Positions 45,286 to 55,731 of a stretch of 64,000 nt of DNA are shown in pieces. Source of the stretch: Mycobacterium marseillense. GTDB taxonomy: Bacteria > Actinomycetota > Actinomycetes > Mycobacteriales > Mycobacteriaceae. Within the stretch, counting starts at the first letter, position 1. Every line of letters begins with the position of its first letter. The DNA is taken from assembly GCF_010731675.1 (NCBI RefSeq), contig NZ_AP022584.1, positions 2,356,001 through 2,420,000 on the forward strand, written 5' to 3'. Below the pieces are notes generated by a model. The model was not told where the DNA came from. It did no database searches and worked only from the letters and a program-made list of their open reading frames with translations. Made by a program: the position numbers and the translations under genes.

Positions 45286-45473
45286 TGCGCCCGGCTACCC
45301 GCTAAATGCCTGCTTATGCACGCCGATGCCGGGCGCCGCGAATAGCACCGTGGCCCAAGGGGTTAACGCTCACCGCTGCACTGCTTGCCACATCAGCACC
45401 ATTGGCCCCGCGGCGGAGCGATCGTGTCTTTGCGCGTGCGGCGCCCCTCCACCCTGGGGCTGGCGTGGCGCAT

Positions 45474-46807
<1,334 letters not shown>

Positions 46808-46811
<4 letters not shown>

Positions 46812-47602
46812 GCGTGCCGACCACGCTGGAGCTCGACCGGCCCGCTGACGGGGTCGCCGTTCTGCGCCTGAATCGCCCACAGCGGCTCAACGCCATCAAC
46901 GAGGCGATGCAGACCGAATTGCGGGACCTGCTCGGCGAATTGGCCGTCGACTCCGCGGTGCGCGCCGTGGTGCTGACCGGCGCCGGACGCGGGTTTTGCG
47001 CGGGCATCGACGTGCGCGACTTCGGGCCGTCGATGCTCGAGGCCAGCGCGCCGGCGCTGGACCGGATGCGCTTCCAGGAGAGGATGGCCGCCCTCGCCGA
47101 GGCGGTGCGGGCCATGGCGCAGCCCGTCATCGCCGCCGTCAACGGGCCCTGTGTCGGTGCGGGCCTCGCCTTGTGCCTGGCCGCGGACATCCGAATCTGC
47201 TCGGCCACCGCCACTTTCGGCAATGCCGCCATCCTGCTGGGACTCTCGGGCGCCGAGATGGGCATGAGCTATCACCTGCCGCGCATCGTCGGCACCAGCG
47301 TGGCCGCCGATTGGATGCTCACCGGCCGCACGGTGTCGGCGGACGAAGCCGATCGGCGCGGGCTGGTCAGCGAGGTCGTCGAGCCGGCCGGACTGGCCGG
47401 GCGCGCGATGGAGTTGGCCTCACTGATCGCGGGCCATGCCCCGCTCGGGGCCCAACTCACCAAGCGCGCCCTGCAGGTCAACACCGACGCCGCGAGCTTC
47501 GAATCGGCACTCGAACTGGAGAACCGCAACCAGGTGATCACGCACGCAACCGAGGAAGCGGCCGCGCGTCGGCAGAAGTGGTCGTCGGGACACAGCAAGT
47601 GA
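46808..47602 (+). CDS. enoyl-CoA hydratase/isomerase
   Basis: Crotonase-fold protein of 264 residues. NRPQRLNAINEAMQTELRDLL, oxyanion-hole GAGRGFCAGIDVRDF and VNGPCVGAGLALCLAADIRI, then LGLSGAEMGMSYHLPRIVG. The second acid position carries a Glu in SGAEMG. It acts on a 2-enoyl-CoA. Its GTG overlaps the thiolase stop by 4 nt (GTGA). Confidence 0.88.
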
Positions 47603-48744
47603 GCGGACCCCTACGCGGCGTCCGCATCGTCATGATGGGCGGGCTGGGGCCCGCTCCGTTTTGCGGAATGCTGTTGGGCGACTTGGGCGCCGATGTCATC
47701 CGCATCGACGCGGTCGCCGGAGCCGACGGCCCGTCGCCGATCGACTACACGGTCCGCCGCGGCCAGCGGTCGCTCGCCGCCGACGTGAAGGATCCCCGTG
47801 GCCGCGACCTGGTGCACCGCCTGGCCGCCGGAGCCGACGCCTTCGTCGACGTGTACCGCCCGGGGGTGGCCGAACGCCTGGGCATCGGGCCGGACGCGCT
47901 GCGCGACCGCAACCCGCGCCTGGTCTACGCCCGCATGACCGGCTACGGGCAAGACGGCCCGCTGGCCGGTCACGCCGGTCATGACATCAACTACCTGGCC
48001 CTCACGGGCGCGTTGCACGCCATCGGCACCGCCGAATCGCCGGTGCCGCCGTTGAATTTGATCGGCGACTATGGCGGCGGCGGAATGCTTTTGGCGGTCG
48101 GCCTGCTCAGCGCGATCCTCGAGGCCCGCGAGTCCGGTGCGGGTCAGGTGCTCGACGTCGCGATGGTCGACGGCGTGGCCGCGCTGTTGGCGCCCTACTT
48201 CGGGATGCTGCCGGCCGGCACCTGGCGGGACGAACGCGAAGCCAATCTGCTCGACGGCGGCGCGCACTTCTACGGCGTGTACGCCACGGCCGACGGCGGC
48301 CACATCGCCGTCGGCGCGATGGAGCCGAAGTTCTACGCCGAACTGTGCGATCGCCTCGACGTCACCGTGCCCCAGGACGACGACGTGCCGGCGGCGTGGG
48401 CCGCGCACCGCGCCGCGCTGGCCGCGCGCTTCGCCGAAAAACCCCGCGACGAGTGGGCGCGCATCCTCGACACGCCGGGATGTTGTGCGACACCGGTGCT
48501 TTCGCTGACCGAGGCGCCCCACCACCCGCACCACGCCGCGCGGCAGACCTTCATCGAACTCGACGGCATCACCCAGCCCGCCCCGGCCCCCCGGTTCTCC
48601 CGCACGCATCCGGCTACGCCGTCGGCCCCCGCGCTGCCGGGTGACCACACGCGGGCACTGCTGCGCGAGGCGGGATTGGACGCGCAAACCATCGCCGAAC
48701 TCGTCGACTCCGGCGTGGTGGCACAGAGCAACAGGAGGCGCTAA
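47599..48744 (+). CDS. CaiB/BaiF CoA-transferase family, alpha-methylacyl-CoA racemase-like
   Basis: Family III enzyme of 381 residues closely matching alpha-methylacyl-CoA racemase. The catalytic His lies in GHAGHDINYLALTGALHAIG and the catalytic Asp in LIGDYGGGGMLLAVG. Epimerises 2-methyl groups of branched acyl-CoAs so that they can enter beta-oxidation. GTG overlaps the hydratase stop by 4 nt, and the acyl-CoA dehydrogenase gene begins one base after its stop. Confidence 0.88.
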   Translation: MSGPLRGVRIVMMGGLGPAPFCGMLLGDLGADVIRIDAVAGADGPSPIDYTVRRGQRSLAADVKDPRGRDLVHRLAAGADAFVDVYRPGVAERLGIGPDALRDRNPRLVYARMTGYGQDGPLAGHAGHDINYLALTGALHAIGTAESPVPPLNLIGDYGGGGMLLAVGLLSAILEARESGAGQVLDVAMVDGVAALLAPYFGMLPAGTWRDEREANLLDGGAHFYGVYATADGGHIAVGAMEPKFYAELCDRLDVTVPQDDDVPAAWAAHRAALAARFAEKPRDEWARILDTPGCCATPVLSLTEAPHHPHHAARQTFIELDGITQPAPAPRFSRTHPATPSAPALPGDHTRALLREAGLDAQTIAELVDSGVVAQSNRRR

Positions 48745-50040
48745 ATGTCGTGGGACTTTTCCACCGACCCGGAATGGGCCGAACAACTGGACTGGGTCGA
48801 AGCCTTCGTCCGCGAAGAATGCGAGCCGATCGACCTGATCGTCAAGGAATCTCACGACTTGGGCGACCCGGTGCGCCAGGCGCTGATCCCGCCGCTGCAG
48901 GCAATCGTCAAGGAGCGCGGGCTGTGGGCCACCCACCTCGGCCCGCGCCTGGGCGGCCCGGGCTACGGGCAGGTGAAGCTGGCGCTGCTCAACGAGATTC
49001 TCGGGCGCTCGGAGTGCGCGCCGATCGTCTTCGGCTCGCAGGCGCCCGACTCCGGCAACAGCGAAATCCTGGCGCACTACGGCACCCCCGAACTCAAGGC
49101 TCGCTACCTCGAACCGCTGCTGGACAACCGCATCATCTCCTGCTTCTCGATGACCGAGCCGCAGGGTGGCGCCGATCCGAAGGTGTTTCGCACCACCGCA
49201 GTCCAAGACGGGGATCACTGGATCATCAACGGGGAGAAGTGGTTCTCGTCCTTCGCCTCCATGGCGTCATTCCTCATCGTGATGGCGATGACCGACCCCG
49301 AGGCGCCGCCGTATGAGCGCTACTCGATGTTTGTCGTCCCCGGTGACACCCCCGGCATCAACGTGCTGCGCGACGTGGGACTGGGCTACCAGCCCGTCGG
49401 CGGCGGGCGCGAAGGTTACGTCCGCTACGAAAACGTCCGGGTGCCGGCCGATCACATGCTGGGTCCGCGCGGCGGGGCCTTCGTCGTCGCACAGACCCGC
49501 CTGGGCGGTGGGCGCATTCACCACGCGATGCGCACCGTGGGGCTGGTCCGCCGCATCTTCGACATGATCTGCGAGCGTGCGGCGTCGCGCTACACCCAGG
49601 GCGAGGTTCTGGCCAACAAGCAACTCGTGCAGGAGATGGTCGCCGACTCGTGGATGGAGATCGAGGCGTTCCGGCTGCTGACGCTGCAAACCGCTTGGAA
49701 GATCGACCAGTTCAACGACTACAAGGCCGTGCGTGCCGACATCTCGGCCGTCAAGGCGATGATGCAGAAGGTGCTGCACGACGTGTCCTCGCGGGCGCTT
49801 CAGCTGCACGGGTCGCTGGGCACCACCCACGAGATGCCCTTCGTGCAGTACCTGGTGGAGTCGTTCGTACTCGGGCTGGCCGACGGCCCGACCGAAGTGC
49901 ACAAGGTGACGCTGGCCCGGCTGCTGCTGAAGGACCGCGCACCCGCGCCCGACCTGTTTCCGTCGGAGCATCTATTGCGGCTGCGCGCGGCGGCGGAGGC
50001 GAAGTTCGCCGACAAGCTGGCCGGCATCCCCCGCGGCTAA
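48745..50040 (+). CDS. acyl-CoA dehydrogenase, ACAD10/11-like
   Basis: FAD enzyme of 431 residues. FAD/substrate segments: CFSMTEPQGGADP, WIINGEKWFSS, and the C-terminal LQLHGSLGTTHEMPFVQYLVESF. The spacing and the RLGGGRIHHAMRTVGLVRRIFDMICERAASR block resemble the ACAD10/11 group. Last gene of the thiolase operon. A phosphotransferase gene of the APH type, the other half of ACAD10/11, is found 1.1 kb away on the opposite strand. Confidence 0.87.
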   Translation: MSWDFSTDPEWAEQLDWVEAFVREECEPIDLIVKESHDLGDPVRQALIPPLQAIVKERGLWATHLGPRLGGPGYGQVKLALLNEILGRSECAPIVFGSQAPDSGNSEILAHYGTPELKARYLEPLLDNRIISCFSMTEPQGGADPKVFRTTAVQDGDHWIINGEKWFSSFASMASFLIVMAMTDPEAPPYERYSMFVVPGDTPGINVLRDVGLGYQPVGGGREGYVRYENVRVPADHMLGPRGGAFVVAQTRLGGGRIHHAMRTVGLVRRIFDMICERAASRYTQGEVLANKQLVQEMVADSWMEIEAFRLLTLQTAWKIDQFNDYKAVRADISAVKAMMQKVLHDVSSRALQLHGSLGTTHEMPFVQYLVESFVLGLADGPTEVHKVTLARLLLKDRAPAPDLFPSEHLLRLRAAAEAKFADKLAGIPRG

Positions 50041-50741
50041 ACCGATTTCGTGACGCCGACGTAGGACAGCACCACGTCGGAGAGGTCGGTCACCCGGGTC
50101 AGCACCGCGTACGAGCGGATGAACGACTGGCCCACACACCCGTCGATCTTGACGTGGAAGTTGCTGATCATCACCCAGGGATTGGCGCCCTTGAACTGCT
50201 TCTTGATCACCGGCACCACGATCACCAGGCCGGGCTTGAGTCCCACGCTCATCACGCCGTTGATGGGGGTCGACACGAACGGCAGCAGGGGCGGCAGCGT
50301 GCCGGTGGCGTCGAACGTCGGGCTGACGCCGGGGATGATGCCGGCGCCGCCCTCCATGATCACCCCGTTCGAGGTGCTCATGTCGATACCGCAACCGATC
50401 TGGTAGCCCACTTCCAGAACGCCGTGCGGCTCTTCGGGTCCGCGGAGCGAGCCGACGAAGATGCCGCTGGACATGTATTCGCGCGACGAGATGGCGGTGG
50501 TCAGCGGTGCCACCGGAACCTGCGCCTCGTCCTTCGCACCCAGCCCCAGAGTCCAGCCGTCCGGGGTGTTCAGGATCGCGGGAGGATTCGACGGCACCAC
50601 CGCCCCGGCCGGTAGCGCCGCATCGGGTGGGGCGGGGCCCAGCTGGGGTTCGGAATCGGCCGACGGCGCCGAGATCACCGACATGACGAGGCAGACGGCG
50701 ATAGCCGCGGCACGACGAACGACGACGGCTACCGGCCTCAC
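50037..50741 (-). CDS. MspA-family porin
   Basis: Outer-membrane channel protein of about 234 residues. Signal peptide: Arg-Arg, hydrophobic RAAAIAVCLVMSVISAPSADS (residues 9-29). The MspA core has DGWTLGLGAKDEAQVPVAPLTT, SREYMSSGIFVGSLRG and LEVGYQIGCG. It would form an octameric pore for small hydrophilic molecules. Rich in Cys compared with M. smegmatis MspA (in YQIGCG and KIDGCVG), which could make disulfides. GTG at 50741 is the likely start. Overlaps the convergent dehydrogenase gene by 4 nt. Confidence 0.82.
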   Translation of the reverse strand: MRPVAVVVRRAAAIAVCLVMSVISAPSADSEPQLGPAPPDAALPAGAVVPSNPPAILNTPDGWTLGLGAKDEAQVPVAPLTTAISSREYMSSGIFVGSLRGPEEPHGVLEVGYQIGCGIDMSTSNGVIMEGGAGIIPGVSPTFDATGTLPPLLPFVSTPINGVMSVGLKPGLVIVVPVIKKQFKGANPWVMISNFHVKIDGCVGQSFIRSYAVLTRVTDLSDVVLSYVGVTKSV

Positions 50742-50893
50742 GGGCAAAACCGTACGCAGGGTCCAGTTCGGCGAATGAAATTTGCTGGCCGGCAGTTCAC
50801 ATTTGTTGTTCGTTCGTGACCGATACGCAATGTAGAATCGGCAGAAGCGTTTCGACAATCTCCCATATCCGGCGGATTACGGAGAGGGTGGCG

Positions 50894-51145
50894 ATGATAT
50901 TTCGCAGGTGCGCTCGCTTACTGGTCGCGGGTTCGACCTTCCTTGCAGCATTAACCGGTGGCACCGGGACGGCGCTCGCCAATCCGGACGCCGGCCAGCA
51001 GCCCGACATCCCGTCGATCGACGAATGGCCGATACAGTTCCCGACTACGTTGACCAATCCGATCGACGATGACGAAAACGGGCTGTTGACCACCGGGGGC
51101 GGCGTCGGAATGGTTTGCGAGAACCTGTCCGCCCACTGCGGTTGA
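50894..51145 (+). CDS. small secreted protein
   Basis: Protein of 83 residues. A signal peptide (residues 1-30; RRCARLLVAGSTFLAALTG, cleavage at ALA before NPDAG) precedes about 53 mature residues: acidic and Pro-rich (PDIPSIDEWPIQFPTTLTNPIDDDENGLL), Gly repeat TTGGGVGMV and two Cys near the C-terminus (CENLSAHC) that may form a disulfide. Divergent from the porin gene, so co-regulation is possible. GGAGAG lies 8 nt before the ATG. Unknown function. Confidence 0.72.
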   Translation: MIFRRCARLLVAGSTFLAALTGGTGTALANPDAGQQPDIPSIDEWPIQFPTTLTNPIDDDENGLLTTGGGVGMVCENLSAHCG

Positions 51146-51157
51146 TCGGCCGTCCCG

Positions 51158-52123
51158 TCAGTCCAGCGTCGCCTCGGCGCGCGCCAGCAACCGCGGCAAC
51201 GTGGCTGCCATGGCTTCCAATTCGGCCCGCGGCGATCGCCTGCGCCGGTTGTGTTTGACGATCAGCGACCACGTCGCCACTGATTTGTAACACGCCAAGG
51301 CGGTGAACCAGCCCAAATCGCTGACCTCGCAACCTAACTCGCCCCGGTAGAGCTCGGCGAGGTCGGCGGTCGGCGGCGCTATCCCGTCCGGAGCCGGAAC
51401 CCTACGGTAGGTGTCCGGGTCGCAGTTGATCAGGAACCAGCCCACGTCGATGCGCGGATCGCCGATGGACCAGATTTCCCAATCGACGACGGCGTTGACC
51501 CGCGACCCGGTGGCGAGCAGGTTGCCCAGCCGGAAGTCACCGTGCACCACGGCCGACGTCATCGCGCTTGGTGCGCACGCCAATAGGGCGTCGCGAACCT
51601 TCGGCCAGTCGGGCGCCAGCGCCGGATCGACGGTGCGCAGCGTGTCGGACCAGCGGTGGACTTCGGCGACCGGGTCGATGACCGGTTCGGAGCCCAGCCC
51701 GAGTTCCGTCGGCGAAAGGCGGTGCAGCGCCGCCATGGTCCGGCACGCATTCCGGTACCGATCGGTCACACCCTCGAAAGACGCGCATCCGTCGAAAAGC
51801 GGTTCGACGCAGTCGCCGTCGACCTGGGACATGACATACAGCGGGGGTGTGCCGGGCGGATCTCCCGGGTCCTCGCGCAACACGTCGGGAACCGGAACAC
51901 TGGTCGCGCCAAGGGCTTTGAGGATGCGCGCTTGGCGCAGCACGTCGCGATGCGCGACCGGTTCGACGCCCGGTGGAGCGACCTTGATCACCACACGCCG
52001 GCCATCCAGGTCGCCCCCGAAGGTCAGGCTCGAGGCGCCCCCGGACAGTGGAGCGACGTCCGTGACGCCCGCACCGGCGAGGCGGGCGTGCAGTTCGTCC
52101 AGGTCGAGTTCGGCTCTGCTCAT
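51158..52123 (-). CDS. APH-fold phosphotransferase family protein (ACAD10/11 kinase-like)
   Basis: Protein-kinase-like phosphotransferase of 321 residues. Nucleotide-binding loop SGGASSLTF and Lys in VVIKVAPP, catalytic HGDFRLGNLL (Asp), and the metal-binding DWEIWSIGDPRIDVGWF. The block VHGDFR...DWE...GDP closely resembles the N-terminal kinase domain of ACAD10/11, which phosphorylates hydroxyacyl-CoAs. Such proteins are not antibiotic kinases. It is 4 nt downstream of an SDR gene on the same strand. Confidence 0.85.
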   Translation of the reverse strand: MSRAELDLDELHARLAGAGVTDVAPLSGGASSLTFGGDLDGRRVVIKVAPPGVEPVAHRDVLRQARILKALGATSVPVPDVLREDPGDPPGTPPLYVMSQVDGDCVEPLFDGCASFEGVTDRYRNACRTMAALHRLSPTELGLGSEPVIDPVAEVHRWSDTLRTVDPALAPDWPKVRDALLACAPSAMTSAVVHGDFRLGNLLATGSRVNAVVDWEIWSIGDPRIDVGWFLINCDPDTYRRVPAPDGIAPPTADLAELYRGELGCEVSDLGWFTALACYKSVATWSLIVKHNRRRRSPRAELEAMAATLPRLLARAEATLD

Positions 52124-52127
52124 TCAG

Positions 52128-52925
52128 TCAGCGGGCCGGTGCGGTCCAGCCGACTTCGGCGAGGAAGGGCTGGGTGTGGGCGATGCGCCCGGTCAGGGTC
52201 TTGGGGTCGCCCGTGCACAACCGTAACGCCGTCTCGGTGATCAGGGCGATGTCTTCGGTGTCGGTCTTGGCCAGGTCGAGGGTGCCGGCGCCGGGCGTGG
52301 CGACCGGGTTGGACGGGGCGGCGGCGTTGACGGCGATCCCGTCGTCGTACAGTTCTGCCGCAAGGCTTTTCGTCAACCGATTGAGCGCGGCCTTGGCCGT
52401 CCCGTAGATGCCGAAGCCCGCGGTCCGGTCGAACTCGGAGAAGGGCGGCCCGGGGGGCAGGTCGCCGCCCACCGAGGTGAGGTTCAGGATCCAGCCGCGC
52501 CCGCGCTCGCGCATCGCGGGGATCGCCAACTGGCACAGATGCAGCGGGCCGAGGACGTGCATCTCCATCATCAGGCGGGCGCGCCGCTCGGGGAACCCGT
52601 CGAGCGGGCGCAGGAAGGTCACGGCGGCGTTGTTCACCAGGATGTCCGGTGCGCCGACGGCGTCGGCCACCTCGGCGAAAAGCCGTTCCCGGTCTTCGGC
52701 TTGGGACAGATCCGCTTGGACCGCAATGGCTTTGCCGCCGGCGGCGACGATCTCGTCGCGCGTTTGGCTCAGCGAGCCCTGGTATTTGGGATCGGGGTCC
52801 ATCGTGCGGGCGGTCAGCGCCACGGTGGCTCCGCGTTCGGCGAGCCGCGTGGCGATCGCCTTGCCCAGGCCCCGGCTGCTTCCGGTGACCAGAGCCACCA
52901 TCCCGTCGCACCGCTGCACGCTCAT
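52128..52925 (-). CDS. short-chain dehydrogenase/reductase
   Basis: Oxidoreductase of 265 residues. Cofactor loop TGSSRGLGKAIA, NNAAV, catalytic Ser in NLTSVGG and Tyr-x3-Lys in YGTAKAALNRL. Contains a long insert between the cofactor motif and NNAAV. Operon with the APH-fold kinase downstream (4 nt apart). Probably works on an acyl-CoA or hydroxy acid. Confidence 0.87.
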   Translation of the reverse strand: MSVQRCDGMVALVTGSSRGLGKAIATRLAERGATVALTARTMDPDPKYQGSLSQTRDEIVAAGGKAIAVQADLSQAEDRERLFAEVADAVGAPDILVNNAAVTFLRPLDGFPERRARLMMEMHVLGPLHLCQLAIPAMRERGRGWILNLTSVGGDLPPGPPFSEFDRTAGFGIYGTAKAALNRLTKSLAAELYDDGIAVNAAAPSNPVATPGAGTLDLAKTDTEDIALITETALRLCTGDPKTLTGRIAHTQPFLAEVGWTAPAR

Positions 52926-52986
52926 CGTCGTCCTCCTCCGGAGCCGCCCGCCGTCGGAAACGGCTTCTCCGTATCAGAGAATGCCA

Positions 52987-53424
52987 TTATCGCCGGGTGA
53001 GGGGAAGCCTCCCGCGCACGGCGTCGATCGAGTAGGCACCCCCGCCGATGAAGATCAGCAGGAAGAACGCGAAGCAGAAAAGGATCGACAGCGCTCCGCC
53101 GTTGCCGCCCGGTGGATCGGCGACGGGCCAGAGGGCCATGGGCTGATGGATCCAGAAGTAGGCGACCGCCATCTGCCCCGAGGCGATGAACGCGGCGGTG
53201 CGCGTGAACAACCCGGCGGCCACGAGCACGCCGGCGACGATCTCGATCAGTCCGGCATACCAGCCGGGCCAGGATCCGAACTCGACGACAACCGGCGAGC
53301 GGACCGGCCAATTGAACAGGCTCCTCGACCCGTACGCGGCAAACAGCAGACCGTAGACGACGCGGAACACGCTCAGCACGGCCGGAGCGTGGCGGGACAG
53401 GCGGCGGTCGAGACCCTTCGTCAC
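52987..53424 (-). CDS. DoxX family membrane protein
   Basis: Integral membrane protein of 145 residues with four hydrophobic segments. The opening VLSVFRVVYGLLFAAYGSRSLF and WYAGLIEIVAGVLVAAGLFTR fit DoxX proteins, some of which associate with superoxide dismutase or thiosulfate handling. GTG at 53424 overlaps the hydrolase stop (GTGA), so both are translated together. Confidence 0.85.
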   Translation of the reverse strand: MTKGLDRRLSRHAPAVLSVFRVVYGLLFAAYGSRSLFNWPVRSPVVVEFGSWPGWYAGLIEIVAGVLVAAGLFTRTAAFIASGQMAVAYFWIHQPMALWPVADPPGGNGGALSILFCFAFFLLIFIGGGAYSIDAVRGRLPLTRR

Positions 53425-54341
53425 GATCCACACGTTACGGTCGCGGTCCAGTCCAGCAGGCGCCGCCACAGCCGGTGCCGGCTCGACGCCATGTTGTGGC
53501 AGTGCGCGCTGCCGGCCAACACCACGGTGGTGATGTCGGGGCAACTCCGGTACAGGCCCGCCTCGGCGCGGGGATCCGGTGACACATCGACGACACCGAA
53601 ACCGACGAGCACCGGGACATCGATTCGCGCGGCATGCTCGGCCACGACGCCGGGGATCATCGCCGTGCCGAACACCCGCGGCACAACCGACTTGGCGGTG
53701 ACGGAGTCGGCCGCGACGACGGCCGCGGGAACGTCGGCGAGGTGAAACCAGCTCTGCAGATGCTCGCGAGGGCCCTCGAAATACGGCTGCGGCAAGGCGG
53801 AAACGATCTCGCGGGCGAGCTCGGCGCGCCCCTGCGGAGTCCCGGCCCGGGCGATGAATGCCGCATCCAGGTTCAGCGGCGCGACGTACTGATTGGTGCA
53901 GCCGAGAATCGCCATGCCGGAGTAGCTGCCGAACAGCGCTTGTTGGGTGAGGGCAAGGTACCCGCCCAGCGAATGCGCCACGACCACCGCCGGCGCGTGG
54001 ACGCCGATGGTGTCCGGCAGGGCGGCGACGGCACGGGCCAGCGCGGCGGCGATGTCGGCGAAATCGAAGTCGCGGACCGGCTGTGAGCTTGCGCCGGTGC
54101 CCAACGGATCGATCGTCACGACCGCATAGCCATCCCCGGTGGCGAATTCGGCGAAGCTGTACCCGTCATGGCCGGGAATCTCGAGGTCCCAGTATTCGCG
54201 GCTGTAGGTACCCCCCGGCAGGCAGACGAGCACGGCGGTCGCCGCGTTTGCGCGCGCGGGGTAATAGGTCGCGGCCAGCGATGCCGGTTCGCCGATCGCG
54301 TCGCTGACGTCAAGGCTCAACACGTGAGCGGGAAACGCCAT
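53421..54341 (-). CDS. alpha/beta hydrolase
   Basis: Hydrolase of 306 residues. Nucleophile elbow VVAHSLGGYLAL (Ser), oxyanion region CLPGGTYSREYWD, acidic residue near VLVGFGVVDVSPD and terminal His in AGSAHCHNM. Esterase or lipase-like on an unknown ester. ATG at 54341 follows AAAGGAG by 9 nt. Operon with the DoxX gene. Confidence 0.86.
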   Translation of the reverse strand: MAFPAHVLSLDVSDAIGEPASLAATYYPARANAATAVLVCLPGGTYSREYWDLEIPGHDGYSFAEFATGDGYAVVTIDPLGTGASSQPVRDFDFADIAAALARAVAALPDTIGVHAPAVVVAHSLGGYLALTQQALFGSYSGMAILGCTNQYVAPLNLDAAFIARAGTPQGRAELAREIVSALPQPYFEGPREHLQSWFHLADVPAAVVAADSVTAKSVVPRVFGTAMIPGVVAEHAARIDVPVLVGFGVVDVSPDPRAEAGLYRSCPDITTVVLAGSAHCHNMASSRHRLWRRLLDWTATVTCGS

Positions 54342-54412
54342 CGCACGCAACTCCTTTCCGAACGGGCGCCGCGCCAGGGTGATCAGTGTGTCAGGTTCGC
54401 CGTGCCCGCGGC

Positions 54413-54418
54413 TAGCGT
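54413..54418 (+). promoter_or_regulatory. -10 element of mmr (near leaderless)
   Basis: TAGCGT ends 8 nt before the ATG at 54427. Confidence 0.4.
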
Positions 54419-54426
54419 TGTCGGGC

Positions 54427-54753
54427 ATGTTGACCTACCTGTACCTGCTCGGCGCGATCCTCGCGGAAGTGGTGGCGACCAGCCTGCTCAAGAGCACCGA
54501 AGGTTTCTCCCGGCTCTGGCCGACCGTGGTCTGCCTGCTCGGTTACGCCATCTCCTTCGCACTGTTGGCGGTGTCGATTTCGCGCGGCATGCAGACCGAC
54601 GTCGCGTACGCGTTGTGGTCGGCCATCGGCACGGCCCTCATCGTGTTGATCGCCGTGCTGTTCCTGGGCTCGTCGATCTCGCTGACCAAGGTTCTCGGTG
54701 TCGGTCTGATCATCGCCGGGGTGGTCACGCTCAATTTGAGTGGCGCCCATTGA
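54427..54753 (+). CDS. mmr: small multidrug resistance efflux pump Mmr
   Basis: SMR transporter of 108 residues with four transmembrane helices. The essential Glu14 is in LGAILAEVVATSLLK, followed by the family motif YAISFALLAVSISRG and AYALWSAIGTALIVL. Functions as an antiparallel dimer exchanging protons for quaternary amines and cationic dyes. Same position as M. tuberculosis Rv3065. Confidence 0.93.
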   Translation: MLTYLYLLGAILAEVVATSLLKSTEGFSRLWPTVVCLLGYAISFALLAVSISRGMQTDVAYALWSAIGTALIVLIAVLFLGSSISLTKVLGVGLIIAGVVTLNLSGAH

Positions 54754-54797
54754 GGGCAGCAGCCAGGATCGACCCAACGACTCGTAGCAGGAGAAAA

Positions 54798-55472
54798 GTG
54801 ACCAATCGATTCCGTGGCCTCGTCCTCGTCCCGTTGGCCATGGCGCTGGCAGTGCTGCTCGCTCCGTGCGCCTCGGCCGACGCCTACACCGACGAGCTGG
54901 TAACGAAGTTCAACGCCGAGAGGCATGTGGTGACCGACCCCGGGGCAAGACCGCCACTGCAGAACGTCGACGAGCTGAATCAGCAGATCCTCGCCGGCCC
55001 GTGGACGTGGAGCCCCCAACCGCCGGTCTGGGTGGCGGCGGTGGCCCCCGGTAGCAGCGGTGTGACCACGGCGGATGCCATCCACGACGCCTTCGTGAGG
55101 CAGGATCCGAAATTCCGCGGGGTCATCGTCGTCATCGACTCGCACGGCTATCACGTCCGTGCCTACCAGGTGCCCAAGGTCGTCGCGGACAGCGTCGATC
55201 AATTGATGAATCAGTCGGCCACCGATCACGGACCGGATCCGTACGCGACGACCAGCGCATTCGTCAGCAAGCTGGCCGGCGTCCACGTGCCCGCCAACGC
55301 GCCGGTGGCCACCTCTGCGGTCGCCCACGAGAGGCACGACGCATGGGCCATGCTGAAGGTGACGCTGGTCATTTCCGGCCTTGCCCTGGCGATGGCCGCG
55401 CTGCTCTGGTTCGTCGTGCGCCGAAATCGCAAGCACCGCAAGGCCAATCGAGGAGTTGAGGTTCCCGAATGA
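54798..55472 (+). CDS. secreted/membrane-anchored protein, unknown
   Basis: Protein of 224 residues with an N-terminal signal sequence (cleavage near ASADA), an extracytoplasmic domain (29-180; TADAIHDAFVRQDPKFRGVIVVIDSHGYHVRAYQVP), and a C-terminal transmembrane helix (185-207) followed by a basic tail RRNRKHRKANR. The order of signal, domain, helix and basic tail is that of TPM-domain proteins, but the similarity is weak. GTG at 54798 follows GGAGAAAA. Next gene overlaps by 4 nt. Confidence 0.72.
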   Translation: MTNRFRGLVLVPLAMALAVLLAPCASADAYTDELVTKFNAERHVVTDPGARPPLQNVDELNQQILAGPWTWSPQPPVWVAAVAPGSSGVTTADAIHDAFVRQDPKFRGVIVVIDSHGYHVRAYQVPKVVADSVDQLMNQSATDHGPDPYATTSAFVSKLAGVHVPANAPVATSAVAHERHDAWAMLKVTLVISGLALAMAALLWFVVRRNRKHRKANRGVEVPE

Positions 55473-55654
55473 GTACGGACAAGATCATTCGCGGCATCCT
55501 GCTCGTCATGGTGCTGATCGGAACGATCGCCTACGGCTTGCTGTACAGCCACGCGTCGACCGTGTTCAAGCTGCTCGTTCCGCTCGCCCTGCTGTTCCTT
55601 GTGGGACTGGTCATCCGCGACGTGCTCAAGGACCGGGACTCCGGAAAGCGCTGA
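55469..55654 (+). CDS. small two-helix membrane protein (61 residues)
   Basis: Short protein with two hydrophobic segments (8-24 and 30-49) and charged ends (STDKIIRG, KDRDSGKR). ATG overlaps the previous stop (ATGA), strong evidence that it is translated. Function unknown; probably a partner of the preceding anchored protein. Confidence 0.68.
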   Translation: MSTDKIIRGILLVMVLIGTIAYGLLYSHASTVFKLLVPLALLFLVGLVIRDVLKDRDSGKR

Positions 55655-55731
55655 CGTCACGCCGCCATGATTGGGGTAGCGTTCTCCCAAAGTTTTCGCC
55701 TCGTCCGTCCGTCGAGAGCAAGGACTGGAGA

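Noticed and set aside
51158..52123. Aminoglycoside resistance kinase
   Set aside because: The APH fold has the ACAD10/11-like signature and sits with lipid genes; resistance is not supported.
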